Assembly (NCBI GenBank): GCA_031459615.1
Contig: JAVKIE010000011.1
Coordinates: forward strand, 10,002 to 74,001
Length of the DNA stretch: 64,000 nucleotides
Origin: Calidihabitans tengchongensis
GTDB lineage: Bacteria; Sysuimicrobiota; Sysuimicrobiia; Sysuimicrobiales; Kaftiobacteriaceae
Direction: 5' to 3'
The notes under the pieces are model-generated. The model did not search any database. It was not told the origin of the DNA and saw only the letters and a program-made list of their open reading frames with translations. The position numbers and the translations under genes are program-made. Below are positions 26,020 to 33,630 of this stretch, piece by piece (the first letter of the stretch is position 1; each line of letters starts with the position of its first letter).

Positions 26020-26916
26020 ATGAACAGAGGGTCGGGCGCGGTCGGCGGGCTGCTGGCGGTCGCCCTGACGGTGGGGTGGGCTGTCGCCGGCGGGGCGGCG
26101 CCGGCGGAGGCGCCGATCCTGGTGAGTGGCTTCGCCACCCCCGAGTCGATCCTGTACGATTCCCGGGCCGATGTCTACCTCGTCTCCAACATCAACGGCT
26201 CGCCCACCGCAGCCGACGACAACGGGTTCATCTCCCGGGTGGCGCCCGACGGGCGCGTTCTGGACCTGAAGTGGATTGACGGCGCCCGGCCCAAGGTCCG
26301 GCTGAACGCTCCCAAGGGCATGGCGGTGTCCGGCGACACCCTGTACGTGTCCGACATCACCACGGTGCGGATGTTCGACCGCCGCACCGGCGAGCCCCGG
26401 GGCGCGGTGGTGATCCTGGGATCCACCTTCGTCAACGATCTGGCGGCCGGCCGCGACGGCACCGTCTACATCACCGACACCGGCGTGCGGCCGGACTTCA
26501 GCCCCTCGGGCACCGACGCCATCTACCGGCTGTCCGGCGGCCAGATCGGCGTGGTGGCCCGGTCGCCCGATCTCAACCACCCCAACGGCATCGCCGTCCT
26601 GCCCGACGGCACGCTGGTGGTGGTCACCTTCAGCCCCGCAGGCGAGATGTACACGGTGGGCTCGGACGGGACACGCCGGAACGTGCGCCGCCTCCCGGCG
26701 GGCAACCTGGACGGGGTGGAGGTCCTGCCGGGCGGCGCGCTGCTGGTGTCGTCGTGGGGCGCGTCGGCGGTCTTTCGCGTGGAGCCCGATGGAACGGTCT
26801 CCACAGCCGTCGGCAACGTGCCCTCCCCCGCGGACATCGGGTACGACGGCCGGCGGAACCGGGTGCTGATCCCGGTCTTCACCGAGAACCGGATCGTCAT
26901 CCACCCGCTGCGCTAG
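26020..26916 (+). CDS. Exported SMP-30/gluconolactonase-like beta-propeller protein
   Basis: Secreted or periplasmic propeller of 298 aa. A signal peptide spans about residues 1-27 (GLLAVALTVGWAVAGGAAPAEA). The rest shows repeated blades of the pattern G-D-T-L-Y-V-S-D, DGTVYITDTG, HPNGIAVLPDGTLVV and LDGVEVLPGGALLV, as in SMP-30/NHL-type six-bladed propellers. Whether it is a lactonase or only a binding protein is unknown. The ATG was chosen because a GGGAGGTGG site ends eight bases upstream; a GTG nine bases earlier sits inside that site. Convergent with the protease. Confidence 0.8.
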   Translation: MNRGSGAVGGLLAVALTVGWAVAGGAAPAEAPILVSGFATPESILYDSRADVYLVSNINGSPTAADDNGFISRVAPDGRVLDLKWIDGARPKVRLNAPKGMAVSGDTLYVSDITTVRMFDRRTGEPRGAVVILGSTFVNDLAAGRDGTVYITDTGVRPDFSPSGTDAIYRLSGGQIGVVARSPDLNHPNGIAVLPDGTLVVVTFSPAGEMYTVGSDGTRRNVRRLPAGNLDGVEVLPGGALLVSSWGASAVFRVEPDGTVSTAVGNVPSPADIGYDGRRNRVLIPVFTENRIVIHPLR

Positions 26917-26941
26917 GGATCCACGGTCCTCCGGGTGAGGG

Positions 26942-27580
26942 TCAGCGCACCAGGACCCGGCAGGGGCCCAGGCCGGTGGCGATGGGCAGGGCGATGCTGT
27001 AGTTCTCCTGAGGGTTGCTGGCGATGAAGATGGCCACCACGAACCCCCGGGCGTCCAGGACCGGCGAGCCGCTGGCGCCCTGGTGCAGGGCCGGCCGGAA
27101 GACCACCATGGGGGTGTTGACCCGCCGGCCGGACAGCACGGCCACCCGGATCACCTGGGTGACCCGGCCCGAGGCCACCGTCCATCGCCGGCCGGGATAG
27201 CCGCCGGTGCGGACGGGCTCGCCCACGGTCACCATACGCCAGGCGATGCGGTACCGCGGGGTGCCCCGGGGCATGCGCGCCGTGATCACGGCCGTGTCCC
27301 GGTCCGGAGCGCGGCACTGCACGTGTCCGGTCACCGTCGCTGCGGGCAGGACGATCTGCACCGCCCCGGACACTGCGTGCTTGGCGGTCAGCACGGTCTC
27401 GGGGCCGACGATGACCCCGGTGCCGTACCGCACCACGTCTCCCTCGCGGGTGACCAGCATGGGAATGCCCCGCCGGTCGGGCGCAGTCAGCACCGGACCG
27501 TCGGCGCGGGCGGGAGACGCCGCGGTCGTCAGGGCCAGAACGGCCAGGGCGGGAAGGGCCACCGGCCCTCTGCGGGCCAT
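26942..27580 (-). CDS. Exported trypsin-like serine protease
   Basis: Chymotrypsin-fold protease of 212 aa without PDZ domain. Signal peptide: MARRGP followed by a hydrophobic core and cleavage after about Ala26 (SPARA). The catalytic triad is visible as His in VLTAKHAVSG, Asp in PDRDTAVITA and Ser in HQGASGSPVLD, all in the right order and spacing. Such small exported proteases act in protein quality control or nutrient breakdown. An alternative start lies 13 codons upstream; I prefer the one giving a standard signal peptide. Divergent from a decayed cupredoxin gene. Confidence 0.82.
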   Translation of the reverse strand: MARRGPVALPALAVLALTTAASPARADGPVLTAPDRRGIPMLVTREGDVVRYGTGVIVGPETVLTAKHAVSGAVQIVLPAATVTGHVQCRAPDRDTAVITARMPRGTPRYRIAWRMVTVGEPVRTGGYPGRRWTVASGRVTQVIRVAVLSGRRVNTPMVVFRPALHQGASGSPVLDARGFVVAIFIASNPQENYSIALPIATGLGPCRVLVR

Positions 27581-27618
27581 CGTCCGCTGTCTTGCCCGCG
27601 ACGCTGCGGCGACAGGCA

Positions 27619-27936
27619 TGATCGCCCTCGGAGGCAGGTCAGCCGCCGCGTCCGCACCGCCCGGCGGACGGGCTGTGGTGGAGGTGCGGGACACCCTCTT
27701 CACCCCCGCCGTCCTGCGGATCCGCCCCGGCACCACCCGTGACGTGGCGCCACAGCGGCCGCAACGCCCACCGCCCCCGCCTCCGACCGCTCCGGGGACT
27801 CCGATCTGCGGGGCCCGGGCAGACCTACCCGGTGGACCTTCTCGCAGCCGGAGCGTACCGGTATTATCGCACACCTCCCCGCGCACCCGCAGGCCGCGGC
27901 CCAGCCGGCGTGATCCTGTGGGACGTGGACCCACGA
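27619..27936 (+). pseudogene. Decayed cupredoxin (plastocyanin-like) gene
   Basis: Pieces of a plastocyanin-like domain are spread over shifting frames. The first frame gives VEVRDTLFTPAVLRIRPGTT, then a 2-base offset continues with TWRHSGRNAH (the first copper His region). The best match after NAH is in another frame (ASDRSGDSDLRGPG), and the next frame gives QTYPVDLLAAGAYRYYRT and GVILWDV. The position where a cupredoxin would carry its copper Cys after YRYY reads Arg, and no second ligand His is kept. At least two to three frameshifts and loss of the Cu site make it a pseudogene, unless sequencing errors are responsible. Confidence 0.65.
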
Positions 27937-28182
27937 GCCGTGATTGGCGGGATGTCGACCGGACGGCGGCGTCACGGTGCCGGGCGCCGACGGCGTGGCG
28001 GCGGAAAATCCGGCCGCGTGGCGCTCCACCCTGGACCGGGGTGCGTGGCTACCAGGCCATCTACGTGACCGCCTACAATAGGAGAACACGGCCTGTAGGC
28101 TTGTGACGGGCATGCGCGGGGTGGCGCGCCCGGCGCGGGTGCCGACGCGCCGGCAGAATGTGACCCGTTCCGGGAGGTCGCC
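27937..28182. other. Leader region before hisD
   Basis: No gene is assigned. A short frame of about 38 codons ending LRDRLQ, stop at about 28081, has coding-like composition but no recognisable family. Its last codons overlap a TACAAT motif. The right end holds the GGGAGGTC ribosome site of hisD. Confidence 0.35.
28074..28079 (+). promoter_or_regulatory. -10 box TACAAT upstream of hisD
   Basis: TACAAT about 104 bases before the hisD GTG, in GC-rich surroundings. It gives a leader of about 95 nt. No good -35 was seen. Confidence 0.45.
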
Positions 28183-29439
28183 GTGCAGATCCTGAAGGCG
28201 CCGCGGACGCCGCTCGAACCCGACGACGAGGAAGTCAGGGCCGCCGTCGCCCGCATCATCGCCGACGTCCGCGCGCGGGGCGATGCGGCCGTGCGGGAGT
28301 ACACCCGCAGGTTCGACGGCGTGGACCGGGAGCCGGTCGTCTCCGGGGACGAAGCCCGGCGGGCGCTGGCGTCCCTGGATCCGGCGGACCGGGAGGCGCT
28401 GGAGGGGGCCGCGGGGAGGATCGAGGCGTTTGCCCGCGCCCAGCGGCAGGCGCTGCAGGACGCAGCGGTCGAGGTCAGCCCCGGCGCACACGCCGGACAC
28501 CGCCTGGTGGCGGTGAGGTCGGCCGGGTGCTACATCCCCGGCGGCCGGCGCCCGCTGCCGTCCACCGCCCTGATGACCATCATCCCCGCGCGCGTGGCGG
28601 GCGTGCCCCGCATCGCCGCCTGCGCCCCGCCGGGCCCGGACGGCTCCGTGCACCCGGCCACCCTGGCGGCCGTGGCGCTGGCCGGCGCCCACGAGATCTA
28701 CTGCATGGGCGGGGCCCAGGCCATCGCCGCCCTGGCCTACGGGACGGAGTCGGTGCGCCCCGTGGACCTGATCTGCGGGCCCGGCAACGCCTTCGTGGTG
28801 GAGGCCAAACGGCAGGTCTACGGCCGCGTGGGGATCGACCTGCCGGCCGGCCCCAGCGAGGTGTGCGTCCTGGCCGACGCCAGCGCCGACCCCGCGCTGG
28901 TGGCGGCGGACCTGCTGGCCCAGGCCGAGCACGACGTCCGGGCGCGGGCGGCGCTGGTCAGCACCGACGCGCGGGTGGCCCGGGCGGTGCTGCGGTGGAT
29001 CGACGAAGCCCTGGCCCAGGCGCCTGCGGACGATGTGGCCCGCACGGCGTGGCAGGACCGCGGGGAGGTGGCGGTGGCCGCCGACCTGGACGAAGCCTGC
29101 GCATACGTCAACGCGGCGGCCCCCGAGCACGTGGAGCTCCACCTGGCCGACCCCGATGCGGCGCTGGGCCGCCTGGACGCCTGCGGGGCGGTGTTCATCG
29201 GCCCGGCCTCGTCGGCGGTGTTCGGCGACTACGGCGCCGGACCCACCCACGTGCTGCCCACGGGGGGCGCGGCCCGCTTTGCGGGAGGCCTGTGGGTGGG
29301 CACCTTCCTGCGCCCGGTCGCCTCCCTGCGGCTGACCCCCGACGCCGCCTCCGCCCTGGCCCCGGTGGTGGAGCGTCTGGCCGCGCTGGAAGGCCTGCCC
29401 CGCCACGCCCGCGCCGCCCGCATGCGCCGGCGCGTCTGA
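28183..29439 (+). CDS. hisD: Histidinol dehydrogenase
   Basis: Zn-dependent, NAD+-linked enzyme that oxidises L-histidinol through histidinal to histidine, the last two steps of histidine synthesis; 418 aa. Family signatures: AGCYIPGGRRPLPST, CMGGAQAIAALAYGT, GPGNAFVVEAKRQV, IDLPAGPSEV, LLAQAEHD (Zn ligands and catalytic region), AAPEHVEL and DYGAGPTHVLPTGGAARF. GTG start with GGGAGGTCGCC upstream. It is not in the his operon of this window, where hisD is the absent gene, and sits ahead of a branched-chain-type ABC importer. A HisD paralogue with another alcohol substrate is possible, but the missing hisD in the operon favours true HisD. Confidence 0.88.
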   Translation: MQILKAPRTPLEPDDEEVRAAVARIIADVRARGDAAVREYTRRFDGVDREPVVSGDEARRALASLDPADREALEGAAGRIEAFARAQRQALQDAAVEVSPGAHAGHRLVAVRSAGCYIPGGRRPLPSTALMTIIPARVAGVPRIAACAPPGPDGSVHPATLAAVALAGAHEIYCMGGAQAIAALAYGTESVRPVDLICGPGNAFVVEAKRQVYGRVGIDLPAGPSEVCVLADASADPALVAADLLAQAEHDVRARAALVSTDARVARAVLRWIDEALAQAPADDVARTAWQDRGEVAVAADLDEACAYVNAAAPEHVELHLADPDAALGRLDACGAVFIGPASSAVFGDYGAGPTHVLPTGGAARFAGGLWVGTFLRPVASLRLTPDAASALAPVVERLAALEGLPRHARAARMRRRV

Positions 29440-29554
29440 CAAGACCCAGGGATCCGGGATCGGGAGGGCTCAAACCGGAAGGTCCGGGCAGGCGTTCGCC
29501 CCGCCCGAGGTCGAAAGGATCCTGTGAAAGGATTCCACGCGGAGGTGACGGACG

Positions 29555-30700
29555 GTGGCACGACGCAGCGTGCTGCTTGTGGTGGTGGGTGTGGCCCTGG
29601 CCGCCGCGGGCGCCGGCGCCCAGGCGGAGCCGGTCCCCATCGGCCTCAGCGCACCCCTGACCGGGTTCGGAGCGCCCGACGGTCTCAGCGTGCGGCAGGC
29701 CGTGGAGCTGGGCGTGCGGCAGATCAACGCCGCCGGCGGCGTGCTGGGCCGGCAGATCCGGCTGGTGGTCTACGACGACCAGGCCGCCCCGCCCCAGGGC
29801 GTGGCGGTGGCCCAGCGGCTGATCGAGCGCGACAGGGTCGTGGCGGCTGTGGGCGGATCCTACAGCGGCGCCACCCGGGGCGCGGCGCCCATCTTCCAGC
29901 AGAACCGCGTCCCCTTCGTGGTGGGCTACGCGGTGCACCCCGAGATTACCCGCGCCGGTCCCTACGTGTTCCGGGTGGGCTTTCTGGGCCCGGTGGAAGG
30001 GGCCGGGGCCGCGGAGGTGGCCCGGCTGTACTTCAACGCCCAGCGGGTAGCCATGCTCACCATGGACAACGACTTCGGCCGCGCCCTGGCCCAGGGTTTC
30101 CGGGACCGGGCCAGCAAGACCGGCCTGAACATCGTGGGGGAGGTCATCTACCCCCTGGGCGAAAAGGACATGGCTCCCCACGTGACCCGGGTGCGGGCCA
30201 TGAACCCGGACCTGATCTTCGTCAGCGGCCTGTTCAACGAGGCGGCGCTGATCACGCGCACCGTCCGCCAGCTGGGCCTGCGGGCCCAGATCCTGGGCGA
30301 GGAAGGCTTTGACTCGCCCAAGTACCTGGAGCTGGCCGGAGCGGACGCCGAGGGCGTGGTCATCGTCACCAACCTCAACCGGGACGACCCGCGGGCCGTG
30401 GTGCAGACGTTCCTGCGGGAGTACCGCCAGGCCTACAAGATGGAGGCCGACATGGTGGGAGCGTCCAGCTACGACGCCCTGCGCATCATCGTGGACGGGC
30501 TGCGCCGGGCCGGCACCACCGAGTCGGCCCGGCTGCGGGACGCGATTGCGGCCACCCGCAACTTCAACGGGGTGACCGGGGTTCTGTCCTTCACCCCCCA
30601 GCGGGAGACCATCAAGCCCATCCAGGTCCAGGTGGTCCGCAACGGCCAGTTCCGGTACTTCGGCGTGATCACCGACCCGGAGATCATCACGCCGCCCTGA
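29555..30700 (+). CDS. ABC transporter substrate-binding protein, LivK family
   Basis: Periplasmic-type binding protein of the branched-chain amino acid (HAAT) family, 381 aa. Signal peptide of about 24 residues (RRSVLLVVVGVALAAAGAGAQA). The mature part starts with VPIGLSAPLTGFGAPDG, and IRLVVYDDQAAPPQ, GGSYSGATRGAAPIFQQ and LTMDNDFGRALAQGFRD are the usual landmarks. The ligand may be a branched-chain or other amino acid, an amide or an aromatic acid. GTG start with GGAGGTGA four bases before it. Separated from the permease genes by a strong hairpin that probably raises its own expression relative to them. Confidence 0.92.
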   Translation: MARRSVLLVVVGVALAAAGAGAQAEPVPIGLSAPLTGFGAPDGLSVRQAVELGVRQINAAGGVLGRQIRLVVYDDQAAPPQGVAVAQRLIERDRVVAAVGGSYSGATRGAAPIFQQNRVPFVVGYAVHPEITRAGPYVFRVGFLGPVEGAGAAEVARLYFNAQRVAMLTMDNDFGRALAQGFRDRASKTGLNIVGEVIYPLGEKDMAPHVTRVRAMNPDLIFVSGLFNEAALITRTVRQLGLRAQILGEEGFDSPKYLELAGADAEGVVIVTNLNRDDPRAVVQTFLREYRQAYKMEADMVGASSYDALRIIVDGLRRAGTTESARLRDAIAATRNFNGVTGVLSFTPQRETIKPIQVQVVRNGQFRYFGVITDPEIITPP

Positions 30701-30725
30701 CGGGCCCCGGGAGACGGGTCGTCGG

Positions 30726-30757
30726 GCTCCGGGCGCCGGCGCACCGGCGCCCGGAGC
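30726..30757 (+). terminator. Intra-operon hairpin after the binding-protein gene
   Basis: Perfect 14-bp stem GCTCCGGGCGCCGG / CCGGCGCCCGGAGC with a 4-base loop, followed by GGCTTTCG. It probably acts as a partial terminator or 3' stabiliser between livK and livH. Confidence 0.7.
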
Positions 30758-30791
30758 GGCTTTCGCGGGGCGCGCGCCCGAGGCGCATGGC

Positions 30792-31646
30792 ATGCTTGTC
30801 CAGCAGATCGTCAACGGCCTGACCGTCGGCGCCATCTACGCCGTGGTCGCTTCCGGCCTCACCCTGGTCTACGGGGTGCTGCGCATCCTCCACGTGGCGC
30901 ACGCCGGCATCTACACCCTGGGCGCCTACCTGGGAGTGGTGACCTACGCCCGCACCCACAGCCTGGCCCTCGCGTTTGCCGCCGCCATGGCCGGCAGCGG
31001 GGTGGCCGGGTGGGCGGTCCAGCGGTGGATCTACCTGCCGCTGCTGTCCCAGCCCCGCATCGTCCCCCTGATCGCCAGCATCGGCCTATACATCGCCCTC
31101 GAAGACCTGTTCCGCCTGGCGGCGGGGCCGTACTCCCTGGCGTTTTCCGCCCGGCTGCCCGTGGGGCCGCTGGCCGCAGGTGGGCTCACCATCACGCCGG
31201 CCCAGATCCTGGTGGCCGCCGTAGGCGCGCCCCTGCTCGTGGCGGCGTGGTGGGTGCTCACCCGCACCCGGGTCGGGCTGGCGTGGCGGGCGCTGGCCGA
31301 CGACGCCCCGATGGCCGCCGCCAGCGGGGTGGACGTGGGGCGGGCGGTGGGCCTGAACGTCCTGCTGGGCTCGGCCCTGGCGGGGGCCGCCGGCGTGCTG
31401 GTGGGGGTGTTCTTCAACGCCGTGGAGCCCACCATGGGCAGCGTCCCCGCCTACAAGGGGCTGGCCATCATCGTGCTCGGCGGCCTGGGATCGTTTCCGG
31501 GTGCGGTGGCGGCGGCGCTGCTGCTGGGCGTGGTGGAGGCGGTGGCCATCGGGACGGTGGGCCTGCTGCCGCGGGACGCCCTGGCGTTCATCGCCCTCAT
31601 CGCCATCCTGCTCCTCCGCCCGCAGGGCCTGTGGGGGCGGCGCTAG
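30792..31646 (+). CDS. livH: Branched-chain-type ABC permease LivH
   Basis: Inner-membrane permease of the HAAT family, 284 aa, with about eight hydrophobic helices. The opening QIVNGLTVGAIYAVVASGLTLVYGVLRI (start of the LivH domain), HAGIYTLGAYLG, and the cytoplasmic ATPase-contact loop WRALADDAPMAAASGVDV, then KGLAIIVLGGLGSFPGA, are typical. Start ATG; a second ATG five bases upstream is out of frame. It is followed after four bases by the fused permease-ATPase gene and works with it in one complex. Confidence 0.9.
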   Translation: MLVQQIVNGLTVGAIYAVVASGLTLVYGVLRILHVAHAGIYTLGAYLGVVTYARTHSLALAFAAAMAGSGVAGWAVQRWIYLPLLSQPRIVPLIASIGLYIALEDLFRLAAGPYSLAFSARLPVGPLAAGGLTITPAQILVAAVGAPLLVAAWWVLTRTRVGLAWRALADDAPMAAASGVDVGRAVGLNVLLGSALAGAAGVLVGVFFNAVEPTMGSVPAYKGLAIIVLGGLGSFPGAVAAALLLGVVEAVAIGTVGLLPRDALAFIALIAILLLRPQGLWGRR

Positions 31647-31650
31647 GATC

Positions 31651-33354
31651 ATGGAGATCGGCCTCTACCACGTCACCGTCGCCATCGTGGCGGCCATCTA
31701 CGCCATCCTGGCCATCGGGCTGAACATCATCTCCGGCTACGCCGGTCAGCCCACCCTGGGCCACGCGGCGTTTTGGGGCATCGGCGCCTACACCCAGGCC
31801 CTGCTCGTCACCCGGGCGGGGCTGTCGTTCTGGGAGGCGCTACCGCTGTCGGCGGCGGTGACGGCCCTCATCGGCGCGGGCGTGGGCACCGTCAGCATCC
31901 GCCTGCGCGAGGACTTTTTGGCCATCACCACCATCGGCATCAACTTCGTGGTCGTCTCCATCTTCCTGTACACGCCCTTCTTCGGCGGCAGCCTCGGCAT
32001 CGGCGGTGTCCTGCCTCCCACGCTGGGCGGGACGACACTCTCCAAGCCGGCCTACCTGGCCCTGGTGGGGGCGGTGGTGGTGGCCCTGGCGGGGCTGGAT
32101 GTCTGGCTGCGGCGCACGTGGCTGGGCATGGGGTGGGCGGCCCTGCGGGAGGACGAAATTGCCGCCGAGACGTGCGGGGTGGACACCCGGCGGTTCAAGG
32201 TGGTCGCCTTCGTCCTGGGGACGGCCCTGGCGGGCCTCGCCGGAGGACTGTACGCGCACTTCATCCAGTTCGTGGAGTACCGGGATTTCGGCTTTCCGGC
32301 GTCGGTGGCCGTCCTGAGCATGGTGGTGGTGGGAGGCCTGGGGACCCTGCGGGGCGCCGTCGCGGGGGCTGTGCTGCTTACGGTCCTGCCGGAAGTGTTC
32401 CGGGTGGTCAGCAACTACCGGATGCTCCTGTACGGCGTCACCCTGGTCCTGGTGATGCGCTACCAACCGTCAGGGCTGCTGGGGCCGGGCTCGTGGCTGG
32501 GCCGCGTCCTGGACCGGCGCCTGGCCCGGCCCCTCCGGCGGGTCCCCGCGCCTGCCCGCCCCGCAGCGGCGGCGGCCGTCCCCGCCTCCGACGGCGGACC
32601 GATCATCGAGGTGCGCCAGGTCAGCAAGAGGTTTGCCGGCCTGTGGGCCGTCCGGGACGTCTCCCTCCAGGTGCGCCGCGGGGAGATCGTGGGGCTGGTC
32701 GGCCCCAATGGCGCCGGCAAGACCACCCTGTTCAACGTCATCTGCGGCCTGCTGCCGGCCGACGGGGGAGAGGTCCTGCTGGACGGGCGGCCGCTGACCG
32801 GGCTGCGGCCGTCGGAGATCGCCCGCCGGGGAGTGGGCCGCACCTTCCAGATCACGCGGCCATTTGGGGGGATGTCGGTGCTGACCAACGTGGTCGTCGC
32901 CCTGGGGCACGGCGCATACCCGCATCCCCGCCGGCGCCTGCGGAGGGCGGAGGAACCGGAGGTCCTGGGGCGGGCGTGGGAGATCCTGGACCGGACCGGG
33001 CTGGCCGATCACGCCCACACACCCGCGCGTGCCCTGCCCCTGGGGATGCAGCGGCGGCTGGAGGTCGCCCGCGCTCTGGCCCTGGACCCCACAGTACTGC
33101 TGCTGGACGAGCCGCTGGGCGGGCTCACCGCCGGCGAGATCGAAGGCGTGGTGGCCCTCATCCGCGCCCTGCGCGAGGAGGGCAGGACCTTTCTGGTGGT
33201 AGAGCACAACATGCCGGTGGCGATGCGGCTGTGCGACCGCATCGTGGTGATGCACTACGGGGAGAAGATCGCCGAGGGATCTCCCGCCCAGATCCAGGCC
33301 GACCCACGGGTGCGGGAGGCCTACCTTGGGGCGACGTATGCTGAACGACGTTGA
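31651..33354 (+). CDS. Fused LivM permease and LivG ATPase
   Basis: Single polypeptide of 567 aa combining two subunits that are usually separate. Residues 1-290 are a LivM permease (AIYAILAIGLNIISGYAGQPTLGHAAFWGIGAY, then ALREDEIAAETCGVD contact loop, VVVGGLGTLRGAVAG). A Pro/Ala linker of about 25 residues leads to the ATPase (from about 315): Walker A GPNGAGKTTLFNV at 351, signature LPLGMQRRLEVARAL at about 463, Walker B VLLLDEPLGG and the H-loop His in VVEHNM. The C-terminal AEGSPAQIQADPRVREAYLG is standard for LivG. No LivF partner ATPase follows, so the LivG part may form a homodimer or use a distant LivF. Its TGA stop lies in a long palindrome. Confidence 0.92.
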   Translation: MEIGLYHVTVAIVAAIYAILAIGLNIISGYAGQPTLGHAAFWGIGAYTQALLVTRAGLSFWEALPLSAAVTALIGAGVGTVSIRLREDFLAITTIGINFVVVSIFLYTPFFGGSLGIGGVLPPTLGGTTLSKPAYLALVGAVVVALAGLDVWLRRTWLGMGWAALREDEIAAETCGVDTRRFKVVAFVLGTALAGLAGGLYAHFIQFVEYRDFGFPASVAVLSMVVVGGLGTLRGAVAGAVLLTVLPEVFRVVSNYRMLLYGVTLVLVMRYQPSGLLGPGSWLGRVLDRRLARPLRRVPAPARPAAAAAVPASDGGPIIEVRQVSKRFAGLWAVRDVSLQVRRGEIVGLVGPNGAGKTTLFNVICGLLPADGGEVLLDGRPLTGLRPSEIARRGVGRTFQITRPFGGMSVLTNVVVALGHGAYPHPRRRLRRAEEPEVLGRAWEILDRTGLADHAHTPARALPLGMQRRLEVARALALDPTVLLLDEPLGGLTAGEIEGVVALIRALREEGRTFLVVEHNMPVAMRLCDRIVVMHYGEKIAEGSPAQIQADPRVREAYLGATYAERR

Positions 33355-33421
33355 AGGTTGGAGGGTGAAGGTGAGGATGAAGGAGTAGTGAGGATTCTTA
33401 CCTTCACCATTCAACCTTCAA
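33351..33421. terminator. Long palindrome forming a bidirectional terminator between convergent genes
   Basis: Imperfect inverted repeat with arms of about 25 bases: TTGAAGGTTG, GGTGAAGGT on the left and ACCTTCACC, CAACCTTCAA on the right, with a loop of about 21 bases. The stop codon of the fused Liv gene (TGA) lies in the left arm and the stop of the small basic protein on the other strand lies at the mirror position in the right arm, so the palindrome supplies both stops. Confidence 0.75.
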
Positions 33422-33600
33422 CCCAGTTCACCGGCAAGTCGCTGGAACTCGGCGGCGCGCCAGGGGGCCCTCTTGACCAGCTTCTCGAGGATCTTCTGCT
33501 TCTCCTCGGCGGTTCGCGCCTGCTGCAGGCGTGCCAGCAGCTTGCGGACCCGCTCACGGCGGTGGCGCCGCTGGCGGAGTTCGCGGTCCCGCACACGCAT
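33418..33600 (-). CDS. Small basic helical protein
   Basis: A 60-aa protein, Arg/Lys/Glu-rich and predicted all-helical (RELRQRRHRRERVRKLLARL, then EEKQKILEKLVKR). It resembles small uncharacterised families of about 60 residues found in Terrabacteria (possibly the DUF6800 type), but this is only a resemblance. A very good ribosome site (GGGAGGTGAGAGCGG) and ATG, plus a terminator at the end, support that it is a real gene. It may bind RNA, DNA or ribosomes. Located downstream of the VWA gene on the same strand with 30 bases between, so probably co-transcribed with it. Confidence 0.65.
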   Translation of the reverse strand: MRVRDRELRQRRHRRERVRKLLARLQQARTAEEKQKILEKLVKRAPWRAAEFQRLAGELG

Positions 33601-33630
33601 CCGCTCTCACCTCCCGCGACGGTCCAGGCA

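Noticed and set aside
28183..29439. HisD-like sulfopropanediol or other alcohol dehydrogenase instead of hisD
   Set aside because: The gene has all histidinol dehydrogenase landmarks and the his operon lacks hisD. No sulfonate-pathway genes are adjacent.
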